This document shows, in pieces, positions 1-10,564 of a DNA stretch of 64,000 nucleotides. The notes beneath the pieces are model-generated. The model was given only the letters and a program-made list of their open reading frames with translations, did no database searches and was not told the origin of the DNA. Within the stretch, counting starts at the first letter, position 1, and each line of letters opens with the position of its first letter. A program made the translations under genes and the position numbers. The stretch is from positions 62,001 through 126,000 of the forward strand of contig JBAJFG010000625.1 in assembly GCA_037903475.1 (NCBI GenBank). Direction: 5' to 3'. The DNA comes from Ancylostoma caninum (lineage: Eukaryota > Nematoda > Chromadorea > Rhabditida > Ancylostomatidae).

Positions 1-68
1 TTCAGATGTGTGTAGAATGAAAGTTAGGATGCGTTTTATGTGTTTTATCAAAAATACATGCCAGATAG

Positions 69-74
69 TTTATT
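69..74 (-). terminator. Poly(A) signal AATAAA of the left CAP gene
   Basis: TTTATT on the plus strand reads AATAAA on the minus strand, about 58 bases past the stop codon. It is the exact mirror of the signal at 6779-6784 behind the right copy. Confidence 0.5.
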
Positions 75-131
75 TCTATCCAATAAAAAAGTAACACAAT
101 TAGGTGAAAAGGTCGCAGTAACCTGCTGATA

Positions 132-1306
132 TCACCATCGGCACAAAGCCTGACCATCACACTGACCACGTGGGCAATCAGAACATACAGCTGCGACACG
201 GTAGACGTACTGGTTGACGTTAAGACCCCTAAAGCGTAAATCACCATCGTCCAAGAAAATTTCGTTTCCTTCTATGCCATTCTCACCCAGGGCTGTACAT
301 GCAAGAGACTACGTAAAATGATCCACAGTTCTTTATGCTGCATCCAACTCTCTTGTTGCTCCACCAAGCCATCTCAAATGGAAGATTCATGTTGAAAAAA
401 GAAAAAGAATTTGCATCAAAATTTACCTTAGCCCATTTCAGGACATTCCGTGCCCCACGGTTATATTCGCTTTGATAGAACATCATGTTAGACCGCATTC
501 CAAATCTTGCCAGCTGGCTCCACCATTGTGAAAGCGCCTTAAAAAAGCTCCATTCTGATATGCACATGATGTTCCAGGATGTGGCCCTACGTAATGAATG
601 ACTGCTTTCGGATTGGCTTGTGCCTGGTTGAAAACGAAGAGGTTCTGTTTGTGACCTCCGGTCGCATAGGCAGGCAGCTCAGTTCTTCTGCAATTGGCTA
701 CTGACTGCTGCGCATAGGCCTCCGCATTGCAATCGTATTTCTAAATTATTTCATTCCTCAAGTGAATTTTTCACAAAGAATAATAAATTGTTCCTCACCA
801 TACGGTACATAAGAGCAGCTGGTGGAGCAATTCCCCAACCGGCACTTGTTTCCGTTTGTCCTCTTGCTACTCTCCCTCTGAATGAACCTCATTTAGTTTG
901 AATTACTACAAAGCAGTTCCCTAATCAATACCTGAATTCGTTGTGCATATCAAGGAAGACTTTTCTCATCCCGTTGTTTAGAGCCGGATTTCCACAATTT
1001 GGTTCTTAAGGACGAGTTTAGAAATTTCCATATATGGTATAGTTTACTACAAGAAGTAGCCTTTACTGGGCCAAGGCGGTCTGGTTGGCGGTGCCGTTGT
1101 TGCGGTCGTAGTCGTTGCATTTGGCAAAACCGTAGTCACATTCGCTGGCGGGACCGTCGAAGTACCATTCGTGTTGTTTGGTCCTTGTCCCTGTACCGTA
1201 CCGAAAAGAGCCAACAGTACCTGAAGAAGAAATTGAGGTGACCTAAATTGAGATAGTAGGGAAAAGGCCAACAACTCACAACATAAACACTGGTAACTGA
1301 AGTCAT
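132..1306 (-). CDS. CAP/SCP (ASP-like) secreted protein, left palindrome copy
   Basis: Mirror copy of the plus-strand gene at 5547-6721. Exons on the minus strand are 1280-1306, 1067-1220, 932-1004, 799-877, 591-740, 427-537, 287-372 and 132-228, and together they encode 258 residues. All splice boundaries mirror the right copy. The only coding difference I noticed is synonymous (in exon 5), so the two proteins appear identical. Two splice-site changes are visible: the donor after exon 5 reads GTAGGG here (GTAAGG in the right copy), and the last acceptor ends TTTAG rather than TTCAG; both remain usable. Domain content is a signal peptide, a Thr-rich glycosylatable linker and one CAP domain. 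The gene is divergently oriented to its twin, with about 4.2 kb between the start codons. CAP proteins are extracellular and their biochemical activity is often unknown. Confidence 0.85.
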
Positions 1307-1337
1307 GTTCCTGGATGCTGTTCAAATTTTCCGTCGG

Positions 1338-1344
1338 TTTATAT
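1338..1344 (-). promoter_or_regulatory. TATA-like element upstream of the left CAP gene
   Basis: The minus strand reads ATATAAA about 32 bases before the start codon, mirroring 5509-5515. It is preserved in both arms although flanking bases differ. Core promoters of nematodes are often TATA-less or hidden by trans-splicing, so this is only a candidate. Confidence 0.3.
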
Positions 1345-3597
1345 ACATTTGGCACAGCATAAGTGCAACTCTAACATCTCCTATCTGTACGAAATATTTC
1401 TGATCTGTGAATGCCCTTTTCTGGGATTCTGGTGATGCTTCATAACACGCAACATGAGTTCGTAGCATTTTTCAAAGCAATCCACCTTCACCTTCTTTGC
1501 TATATGGACGTTTTAATATCCATTGTACTTACAGTACTATTATGTGCACAGCTCCATAATTCACAGTAACATGTCGAATATTAGTGGAGCTCTTGTTCAT
1601 CATCGTGAACTTCGACAATGGCAGTTCAGAAGTACATTTGCCTTGTGCATTTTAGTGCTCTGAACTTTGGAAGAGATCACTAATATCACCATTATGATTG
1701 CTTATTTTTATAATAAAATTTTTACTCAAGATGCTCAAGATCACCGATCCCGTACCATTCGCGTCCACCTATAGTGCGACTTCCAAAGAAGAAAATCATA
1801 GTTGAACTTTTACCAGGAACAAGATCCTCCAGCAGTTTCCCCAATACTTGATCAATCATGCGGCCCTGTTTCGAGATCAGTTAGGTCATTCCCAGTGGTC
1901 TTTCAGAGGTAAGGTTTGTTCTTCATAATTGCATAAGCTCTAGCACAAGGACGTAGACATTGTCGAGGTCCGGAGGATTCTCTATTATTCCGGATATCCA
2001 AGCTGCATGCGCCGTTACCAGTGGAGCGCATTCCAGCGTTCAAGGTTTGCATTTCGTTTTGGTGCAGAATGGAACTTTTAGAAAGGCGCTCTCAGCTTCA
2101 ACAATATGCATTGACTTCTTGAATGTCACAATAGACAATTGGAAGCTATTCTGCCTCAAATCAGATGAAACATGACATTGAATAGGATCTCTGAAAGAGT
2201 GAAGGACCTTCTGGATATCGCTGGGCTCAGGGAATCTCTGCTAGAGCTAGTTCGTCACGGGAACTGTGCTGGCCTCGTAACATGGCCGCAATAGTGAACT
2301 AGAATTACCGAAACAGCTGAAGCTCTCGAAGTGTTCTAAATCAGTCTCCGAAGAGTACAGGATATCGTTCCTGTGTCCTAATATTCCGCCAGGTATGAAA
2401 CGAATTGCCGGAAAAAGGTGGTTGAAATGAAGCAGATCTGGAAATCACACCGCAGCTAGATGTGAGTACCACAAAGTCAAGTATATTGAGCTCTTTGAAG
2501 AAAAAATCGCATAAAAATCAAGGAGTGCGATGGTTGAATCAAAAGCCGATCCACATCTGATGAGTAGTTACAGTTATCAACCTGAGAAACAAAATGTGAA
2601 GTAAGTTCGACAAGTCAACGCAGTTCAAGTCGAATATGAACCAAAAATTAGAAATTAGAAAAAATTCGAGGAGAAAATTAGATAAGCGAAATTCAAAAAA
2701 TTAGCTAAACAAAGGACAACATTAGGCAAACGAAGAAGAGCCATGGTGGGTATGCACTGCGCTTTTTTTTTCACTTTTTCATCGCCTGCAATAACCGTTG
2801 ATGGCGGTGCGTTTCTCGAGGACAAATAAAGCACGCGGCTCAACTACGCCACTTGCGCTGGAGTCCGCAACTGCGACAACAAACTCTAAGGTCTTCCTAA
2901 TGATCGGTTTCCTTGACAGCTAGCACCTAATGTGTTGAAAAAAAAACTGCCAAGGAAAACCTGTTCTGCCGCACTACAGCTGCGATTCCAGGGTAAGCGA
3001 CGCGGCCGCGCCGCGAGCTTGCTGGTTTGGTGAAACACGTTCCACCATCGACCCTCACTGTATCTGTCACCTTTTGGCTATGAGAATACTAGAGTGTCAT
3101 AACGGAGATGAAGTATTGCATCCATGAGAAAACAGCACTGACACTTTTGCTTTGTGTCGGCGGAAGTGGCGCGAACTTTAATTCATGTATAGTGTATCTC
3201 ATATTCCTGTATTGACCAGATAACGGCGATAATTCCTGATCTGTGTGATAAATGTACGGGCCGCGCACAGTTACTGTAGATAATCACGCCCATCACTCAG
3301 TATATTCTACCGCTGCACCACCGAGTGCAGGTCGAGCGATAATGAAGCTGAGAAAAGAAATTGTGCAACATACAGCGAGGGAGCCACCCATCCTTCTGAA
3401 ATCACAGGCTCCACACATTCGCCTTACAATGTCAGAGGAAAATGCCAACTTGAGAAAAAACACCGCACTCTCATTATATTCGTTGCAGACCAGAAGGCAT
3501 CCGATGTTGTTTGAACGTATGAACTAGTAGGATATGAACAGCAAAGAACACTATCGACGATGTCTTGGAATGCACCTTATGATGATGTTGGCAAAAT

Positions 3598-3855
3598 GGC
3601 GCCAGATGTCATCAAAGGTAGATTTTTAAACACATGTGAGTGAATTTTTCAGATGAATTGCCCAAATTACTTTTAAACAATTTTTTTACAAAAAAAAAAA
3701 ACAAAAAAAAACAAAAACTGCTCAAATTACTTTTGAACATATTTTTTACAAAAGTAAAAAAAATATGTTTAAAAGTAATTTGAGCAGCTCATCTGAAAAA
3801 TTCACCCACATGTGTTTAAAAATCTACTTTTGATGACGTCTGGCGCCATTTTGCT
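3598..3855. repeat. Centre of the palindrome: nested hairpin with an AT-rich loop
   Basis: The arms converge on A-rich runs at about 3690-3715. Immediately beside them, 3718-3788 forms its own hairpin centred near 3753, built on a CTCAAATTACTTTT motif and its complement. The same motif also occurs at about 3665, giving three copies in alternating orientation. Outside this, 3598-3660 pairs with about 3795-3855. Confidence 0.75.
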
Positions 3856-5508
3856 AACATCATCATAAGGTGCATTCCAAGACATCGTCGATAGTGTTCT
3901 TTGCTGCTCATATCCTACCGAGTTCATACGTTCAAACAACATCGGATGCCTTCTGGACTGCAACGAATATAATGAGAGAGCGGTGTTTTTCTCAAGTTGG
4001 CACTTTCCTCTGACATTGGAAGGCGAATGTGTGGAGCCTGTGATTTCTAAAGGATGGGTGGCTCGCTCGCTGTATGTTGCACAATGTCTTTTCTCAGCTT
4101 CATTATCGCTCGACCTGCACTCGGTGGTGCAGTGGTAGAATATACTGAGTGATGGGCGTGATTATCTACAGTAACTGTGCGCAGCCCGTACAGTTATCAC
4201 ACAGGACAGGAATTACCGCCGTTATCTGGTCAATGCAGGAATATGAGATACAGTATACAGAATTAAAGTTCGCGCCGCTTCCGCCGACACAAAGCGAAAG
4301 TGTACACAGTGCTGTTTTCTCATGGATGCAATATTTCATCTCCTAGTTACGAAACTAGCAATTTGTTAGAGTAAAGGGATTCCGTTATGACACTCTAGTA
4401 TGTCTCATAGCCAAGAGGTGACGAATATAGTGAGGGTCGATAGTGGAGCGTTTTTCACCGAACCAGCAAGCTCGCGGCGCGGCCGCGCCGCTTACCCTGG
4501 AATCGCAGCTGTATTGTGGCGGAACAGGGTTTTCCTGGTAGTTTTTTTTTTCAACACATTTGGCGCTAGCTATCAAGAAAATCGATCATTAGGAAGATCC
4601 TAGAGTTTGCTGTTGCAGTTGCCGAGTCCAGCGCAGATGGCGCAGTTGAGCCGCGTGCTTGATTTGTCCTCAAACGCACCGCCATCAACGTTTACTGTAG
4701 GCAGTGAAAAATTGGGAAAAAAGCGCAGTGACTTATGTCGACACCCACTATGGCTTTGCTTCGTTTGCTAATCTTGTCCTTTGTTCAGCTAATTTTTTGA
4801 ACTTCGTTTATCATTTTCCCCTCGAATTTTTTTCTATATTTTGGTTTTTGGTTCATATTCGATTTGAACTGCGTTGGCTAGTCGAAATTACTTCACATTT
4901 TGTTTCTCAGGTTGATAACTGTAACTACTCATCAGATGTTGATCGGCTTTGGTTCACCCATTGCACTCCTTGATTTTTATGCGATTTTTTCTTCAAAAAG
5001 CTCAATGTACTTGATTTTGTAGTACCATCTATGTAGCTACGGTGTGATTTCCAGATCTGCTTTATTTCGACCACTTTTTTTTGGAAATTGGTTTTTCACC
5101 TGGCAGAATATTAGGACACAAGGACGAAGTTCCATTCTCCATCAAATCGAAATGCAAACCTTGAACGCTGTAAAGCGCTCCTCTGGTAATGGTGCATGCA
5201 GCAGGCAAATGTACTTCTGAACTGCCATTGTCAAAGTTCACGACGATGAACAACAGCTCTACTAATATTCGACATGCTACTGTGATGTATGGAGGTGTGC
5301 ACACAATAGTACTGTAAGTACAATCGGTATTAAAACGTCGTGCGTCCATATACCAAAGAATGTGAAGGTGGATTGTTTTGAAAAATGTTACGAACTCATG
5401 TTGCGTGTTATGAAGCATCACCAGAATCCCAGAAAAGGGCATTCACAAGTCAGAAATATTTCGTACAGATAGGAGATGTTAGAGTTGCACTTATACTGTA
5501 CCAACGGC

Positions 5509-5515
5509 ATATAAA
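5509..5515 (+). promoter_or_regulatory. TATA-like element upstream of the right CAP gene
   Basis: ATATAAA lies about 32 bases before the start codon at 5547. A CCAG ending at 5542, five bases before the ATG, could serve as a spliced-leader acceptor; if so, the TATA-like box would lie in the outron. Both readings are inference. Confidence 0.3.
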
Positions 5516-5546
5516 CCGACGGAAAATTTGAACAGCATCCAGGAAC

Positions 5547-6721
5547 ATGACTTCAGTTACCAGTGTTTATGTTGTGAGTTGTTGGCCTTTTCCCTACTAT
5601 CTCAATTTAGGTCACCTCAATTTCTTCTTCAGGTACTGTTGGCTCTTTTCGGTACGGTACAGGGACAAGGACCAAACAACACGAATGGTACTTCGACGGT
5701 CCCGCCAGCGAATGTGACTACGGTTTTGCCAAATGCAACGACTACGACCGCAACAACGGCACCGCCAACCAGACCGCCTTGGCCCAGTAAAGGCTACTTC
5801 TTGTAGTAAACTATACCATATATGGAAATTTCTAAACTCGTCCTTAAGAACCAAATTGTGGAAATCCGGCTCTAAACAACGGGATGAGAAAAGTCTTCCT
5901 TGATATGCACAACGAATTCAGGTATTGATTAGGGAACTGCTTTGTAGTAATTCAAACTAAATGACGTTCATTCAGAGGGAGAGTAGCAAGAGGACAAACG
6001 GAAACAAGTGCCGGTTGGGGAATTGCTCCACCAGCTGCTCTTATGTACCGTATGGTGAGGAACAATTTATTATTCTTTGTGGAAAATTCACTTGAGGAAT
6101 GAAATAATTTAGAAATACGATTGTAATGCGGAGGCCTATGCGCAGCAGTCAGTAGCCAATTGCAGAAGAACTGAGCTGCCTGCCTATGCGACCGGAGGTC
6201 ACAAACAGAACCTCTTCGTTTTCAACCAGGCACAAGCCAATCCGAAAGCAGTCATTCATTACGTAAGGCCACATCCTGGAACATCATGTGCATATCAGAA
6301 TGGAGCTTTTTTAAGGCGCTTTCACAATGGTGGAGCCAGCTGGCAAGATTTGGAATGCGGTCTAACATGATGTTCTATCAAAGCGAATATAACCGTGGGG
6401 CACGGAATGTCCTGAAATGGGCTAAGGTAAATTTTGATGCAAATTCTTTTTCTTTTTTCAACATGAATCTTCCATTTGAGATGGCTTGGTGGAGCAACAA
6501 GAGAGTTGGATGCAGCATAAAGAACTGTGGATCATTTTACGTAGTCTCTTGCATGTACAGCCCTGGGTGAGAATGGCATAGAAGGAAACGAAATTTTCTT
6601 GGACGATGGTGATTTACGCTTCAGGGGTCTTAACGTCAACCAGTACGTCTACCGTGTCGCAGCTGTATGTTCTGATTGCCCACGTGGTCAGTGTGATGGT
6701 CAGGCTTTGTGCCGATGGTGA
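5547..6721 (+). CDS. CAP/SCP (ASP-like) secreted protein, right palindrome copy
   Basis: Eight exons: 5547-5573, 5633-5786, 5849-5921, 5976-6054, 6113-6262, 6316-6426, 6481-6566 and 6625-6721. They total 777 nt (258 residues plus stop), and the seven introns are only 53-62 bp. Residues 1-19 form a signal peptide. Residues 22-60 are Thr/Pro/Asn-rich with four N-glycosylation sequons (N24, N27, N36, N43). The CAP domain runs from about C64: LDMHNEFR at 78-85, a WGIAPPAALMYRM block at 99-111, WWSQL near 166, AWW near 200 and a C-MYSPGG block at 222-228, followed by a Cys-rich tail. The usual GENLY-type Glu is replaced (G-HKQN at 140-144), and the GHxTQ-type His is absent, so the cation-binding CAP tetrad is incomplete. 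Exon 6 uses a TTTTTTAAG acceptor; the upstream TATCAG would break the frame. The family is abundant among secreted proteins of parasitic nematodes. Confidence 0.9.
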
Positions 6722-6778
6722 TATCAGCAGGTTACTGCGACCTTTTCACCTAATTGTGTTACTTTTTTATTGGATAGA

Positions 6779-6784
6779 AATAAA
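6779..6784 (+). terminator. Poly(A) signal AATAAA of the right CAP gene
   Basis: AATAAA sits about 58 bases past the TGA stop, within the near-identical arm, and is mirrored at 69-74. Confidence 0.5.
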
Positions 6785-9700
6785 CTATCTGGCATGTATT
6801 TTTGATAAAACACATAAAACGCATCCTAACTTTCATTCTACACATATCTGAAACACCGATCATTTCTCTCATCTTCCAGACACGTTTTTTTTTCAAACCT
6901 GAAATGCTAAAACAAGACTTTGTCGTTTGATATTGTGCTACATTTTGTCTCATCCCTACCCTGTCAATCATTTGGATTGGAATCAGCAGAACTAATGTCC
7001 ATGTAAAACTCCGAGAAATGTCTAATTCACCTAGAGTCCTGTCGAATTGTACAAAAGTGTCTCAAGGTTAGTATAGGCTCACAGAAATCTGTACCAGGAA
7101 TGTACGAAACAGAAGTTCAGATTTTCGTTAATCGTAAATCGTGAATTCCCATAACCTCCACAAATCTCAAATCGTGAGTCATTAGTCGTGGTCGTCGCGC
7201 TTGTATTGCAACGCGATGATTACTCCGAAGTGACGGCCCTAAGTGACGGAAAATTTTGAATTGTTTTATACTAAATTGGGCGCTAAAAGCACGATGTATA
7301 CGGATGAAATTTCTCATCCTCATTCAACTTCTTCATCGAACAATTAATTGGTTCTGGAAAAAAAACCCTTCCTTCTATTTGTATGCGATAGAGAGATTTT
7401 CCTTTGATTTGATCGTTGTTACAACGAAGAGGATTTTCAAAGTAATGTTCATACTGTAATACAGCAACAGTTCCTCAACAGCTGGATCACAAACTTTATG
7501 TGAGGGGAATATTCATAGAACGGCTATATCTACTTGATAGTAGGACATTATAATCATCTTCGTTACCTTGACTCCCCTTGATCTTCGGGTACATCGAGCG
7601 GGTGAAGCAGATCGTTATGTTTCTCGAAGAGATTTGTGGCTTATAAATTTTCGAAGTGCTGAATAAGAAAGAAATCTTGGTTAAAGATATTAAAAATGAA
7701 AGCTAAAAAATAAAGCAATTGGAGAAATTCCACTGAACTGTTTATTGTATTGTAATTTTATTTTACTGTGTTGCTGTGTTGTTCACATCGTAGAATATCG
7801 CCCATCTTGTCTGCAGGCGCACCACAGCAGCGGAAGCTATGGTCGTCGGTATTGCTCATGTTTGCCGGAATAAAGACAGAAACAATTGGAAAACAGTGGA
7901 AAATTTAAGCAAAACATCAATACCGCCAACTTCCGGCATGCACAGTGCCCAGCTGATCTGCCGGGCTACCTAGGGGGTGCGGCGCAGCAGATCAGACGGG
8001 CGGTATTCTATTATGCTAGAGTGGTTGAGCGGCACTGTATGAAGTTCAGAGACAGAACAATGCGGAATAACCAAAGCACAACTTCGAATGGTAATAAAAA
8101 GAAGCAGTATAAGTCATCCTCCTGAATGACTGGCGGTTCAGGTCCTTGATGCAAGGGTCGTCGCTTTCATCTTTGTGAATGCCATTCATAGACTACCTAT
8201 CAGAAGGGATGAAACAGAACACCACTACAAGATTCGGAGACGGTGACAAGCCAGGCCGAAAAGATCGCAATTCTTCTTATTTTAATCACAATAGCGCCCA
8301 ATAGAAGCACGGCAAGCCGAAATTTCTGCGTACCTCCTCCATCCCATCAAAACCATACGAACCTGACGATTGGAAGACAATGGAACCCTCACGCGATAGT
8401 TCGACAGTAGCCCACCTCTCTTATGTAGAATAATTTAAATTTTTACCATTTTGATACGCAAAACGATGGCCGCTTTTTATTGGGTTGATGCAGAAGAAAT
8501 AGTGTCATATTTTTCGGAAATATAATTTCGCTTTGAGAAAGATTGACGTACGGATATGGCAATGCATTTGTGGAGCAAAGAATGCTGTTTTATTCTCTGG
8601 CTATAAGAGATTGTTGGTTATGATCTAATGCAGAATTAGTTATGATCTAATGCAAAACCAGACGCTTGCTCAGCACTCGCTAGATAATTGGAAATGTCCA
8701 GAAGTCTTGTTATCAGTTTTCCGAATCTTCTTGATTTTTCTGTGACATTACAAGCAATGCACTCAAAGATCCCCTCTTTCTATTTGGCTCAAATGTCTCA
8801 ACCTCCTCCACATGTGAGCTCCGTTACAACAGCCTCGGTTCCACGAAAACATAGATAGATCTTTTCAAAACATTCCCTTCGTTACTTCTAGAATGACTCA
8901 CTCTTTGCCACTCTTCAACAACACCTTCAAGAAACCCCATTGCTGTTATTAACCTCAAAAAGTCGCCAATGGTCTGCTGGAAGAACGCTCGGGACGCTGT
9001 GAAGCGCATTTTCTGCACCCCAAATTTTGCCCAATATTTGCTTCAGAGAGCTGGCTTAAACTTTGCTGATTTAATTGGGATACGTTTGGACAGTCACCGT
9101 ATTCTTCAAGGAAATTGCCACATTTCCCCATTTTTTCCCACCTCCAGAATCTCTTTTTCTGCAGGAAAAAAAATCGCCAAACATCACTAAATCGTTTTTT
9201 GTTATTCCTGGCTTCCCACTTCGTAAAGATGTGGGAGCAAGGCGTCAGGAACTAGCTCATACGATAAGCAATGGTTCCTGCTAATTAAAAGAACTCCATG
9301 CCTTGGGAAAGTTATCTTCTGTTAAATTTGTGAAAGAAAATAGAGTCAACACAAAAAAAGCTCCATTTCTTTTGCGAAAACCTAATATTAAGAGACATTA
9401 ACGTTACCCGAAAGTCGAATCAGCCCGGCCGGGCCACCTGAGCCACTGAATGTATGGATGTGGCCTGTTACTGGGTGACCTGAGGCCATTCCTGCTGGAT
9501 TTGGAGCACATAGAGAAAACATCTTAACTGAGGCATTAGAAGACGGATGTTGGGCAAATACGACGCGAACGCCATGGTTTCAAACCCTCTCCACACGCTT
9601 GCCTAAAGTATCCCTTTGATTCTTTGAGTAAATTTCCCTGAAGATTTCGAGATTTCAAATTATTTGAAATTTTTGTGCTTCTAGGCAAATTTACAAGGAA

Positions 9701-10564
9701 TTTGGATGACCAAGAGCAATGCACTTGTTTGCAGCTACTTTTTTGTTGGTTATTAACCCATTGACGATCGCACGGTTCACCAGTTAGCAGCTGTATTGAT
9801 CATAGCGGTTTTCTTACATAGTAATGCAGTAGTAACATCATGTTAGTGTGATTATAAAAATCTATATTGGACTTGTTCTAAAAATTCTGGAGCAAGGAAA
9901 GAAGCCAGAACTAGGGAAAATATGGAAACCAGTGAAAAGGGAGCGGTCGTCAGTGGGTTAAAGTGTCTTTTGTAGGTGAAGGACTGGTCGATTTTAGAAC
10001 GGAAAAATCCTGAGCATATACTACAAATAGAATATTGGCCGAAATGTTTGGATAGAGACCCACAAGGAATTCCAGAAAATTGTCAAACACAGAAATGAGT
10101 GGCTCGAAACTCATGAGACAACATACTGGTTGAAAACAACATAGACAATACTGCGAAAACTTTCACAGATGAATTGGATGGAGAGCCCTATATGGGCACT
10201 ATTGATTGTTAAGCAGGCTAGTTTGTGGTAGAAGTTTTCCGTACGCTCCTTACAGTATGAGATTCTTTTTTGTTCCATTGAAAACTTCAGGAGGTATTCC
10301 TGTACAATTCCATTGACTCATGATACAGGATGTTGCCAGGGCACCTGTGTTCACAAAGCTTTTTTGCATTTTTGCTCTAATTCACCGTGTAACACTGAGC
10401 CATCTATACGTTGAGTCTATTCAGCTGCATTCTTCCGTCATCCCTTCAGACACCAGTATTTAAGCCCATTTTAGAAGTCACCCAAGCATTCCAAACAATT
10501 TTACTTCCAACATTTCTCAATTTCTTAACGTTTCGAAATTATATACATCTAGAAGACCTCCAAA
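6785..10564. other. Gene-free stretch between the palindrome and the ShKT gene
   Basis: I found no exon chain, RNA gene or transposon that I can defend here. Short open frames of up to about 80 codons lack domain signatures and splice support. There is a 23-bp near-repeat at about 8617-8660 (TTATGATCTAATGCA twice). The upstream part adjoins the right arm of the palindrome, so an undetected continuation of that repeat to the left of the window cannot be excluded. Confidence 0.6.

Larger units (their letters stand above)
1307..5546. other. Divergent intergenic region between the twin CAP genes
   Basis: This stretch includes the inner parts of both palindrome arms and the centre. I see no convincing gene. 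Short open frames occur on both strands because the arms mirror each other, but they lack splice-consistent extension or recognisable domains. It must contain both promoters. Compared with the gene-bearing parts, the arms here differ by frequent substitutions (roughly 1 in 12 in the stretch I compared at 1380-1660) and by large indels. Confidence 0.7.
1..6852. repeat. Large imperfect inverted repeat (palindrome) carrying two CAP genes
   Basis: Positions 1 to about 3690 reappear as the reverse complement at about 3745-6852. In the outer part a base x pairs with 6853-x, and this holds for every exon boundary of the two CAP genes. Near the centre the pairing sum shifts to about 7442, so the left arm is roughly 590 bp longer. 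The extra sequence lies mainly around 1650-2000 and 2080-2370. Over the genes I saw only a handful of substitutions, whereas upstream of the start codons differences are frequent and indels appear. The left arm runs into the window edge, so the true outer limit on that side is not visible. Because the arms differ, this is unlikely to be a simple chimeric-read artefact. Confidence 0.93.

Noticed and set aside
6263..6300. Frameshift in the CAP genes between exons 5 and 6
   Set aside because: It disappears when the acceptor TTTTTTAAG at 6315 is used, giving an intron of normal size and an intact CAP domain in both copies.
1..6852. Palindrome as a chimeric-read or adapter-failure assembly artefact
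   Set aside because: The arms differ by many substitutions and by large indels between the genes, which a fold-back read error would not create. Long reads would still be needed for certainty.
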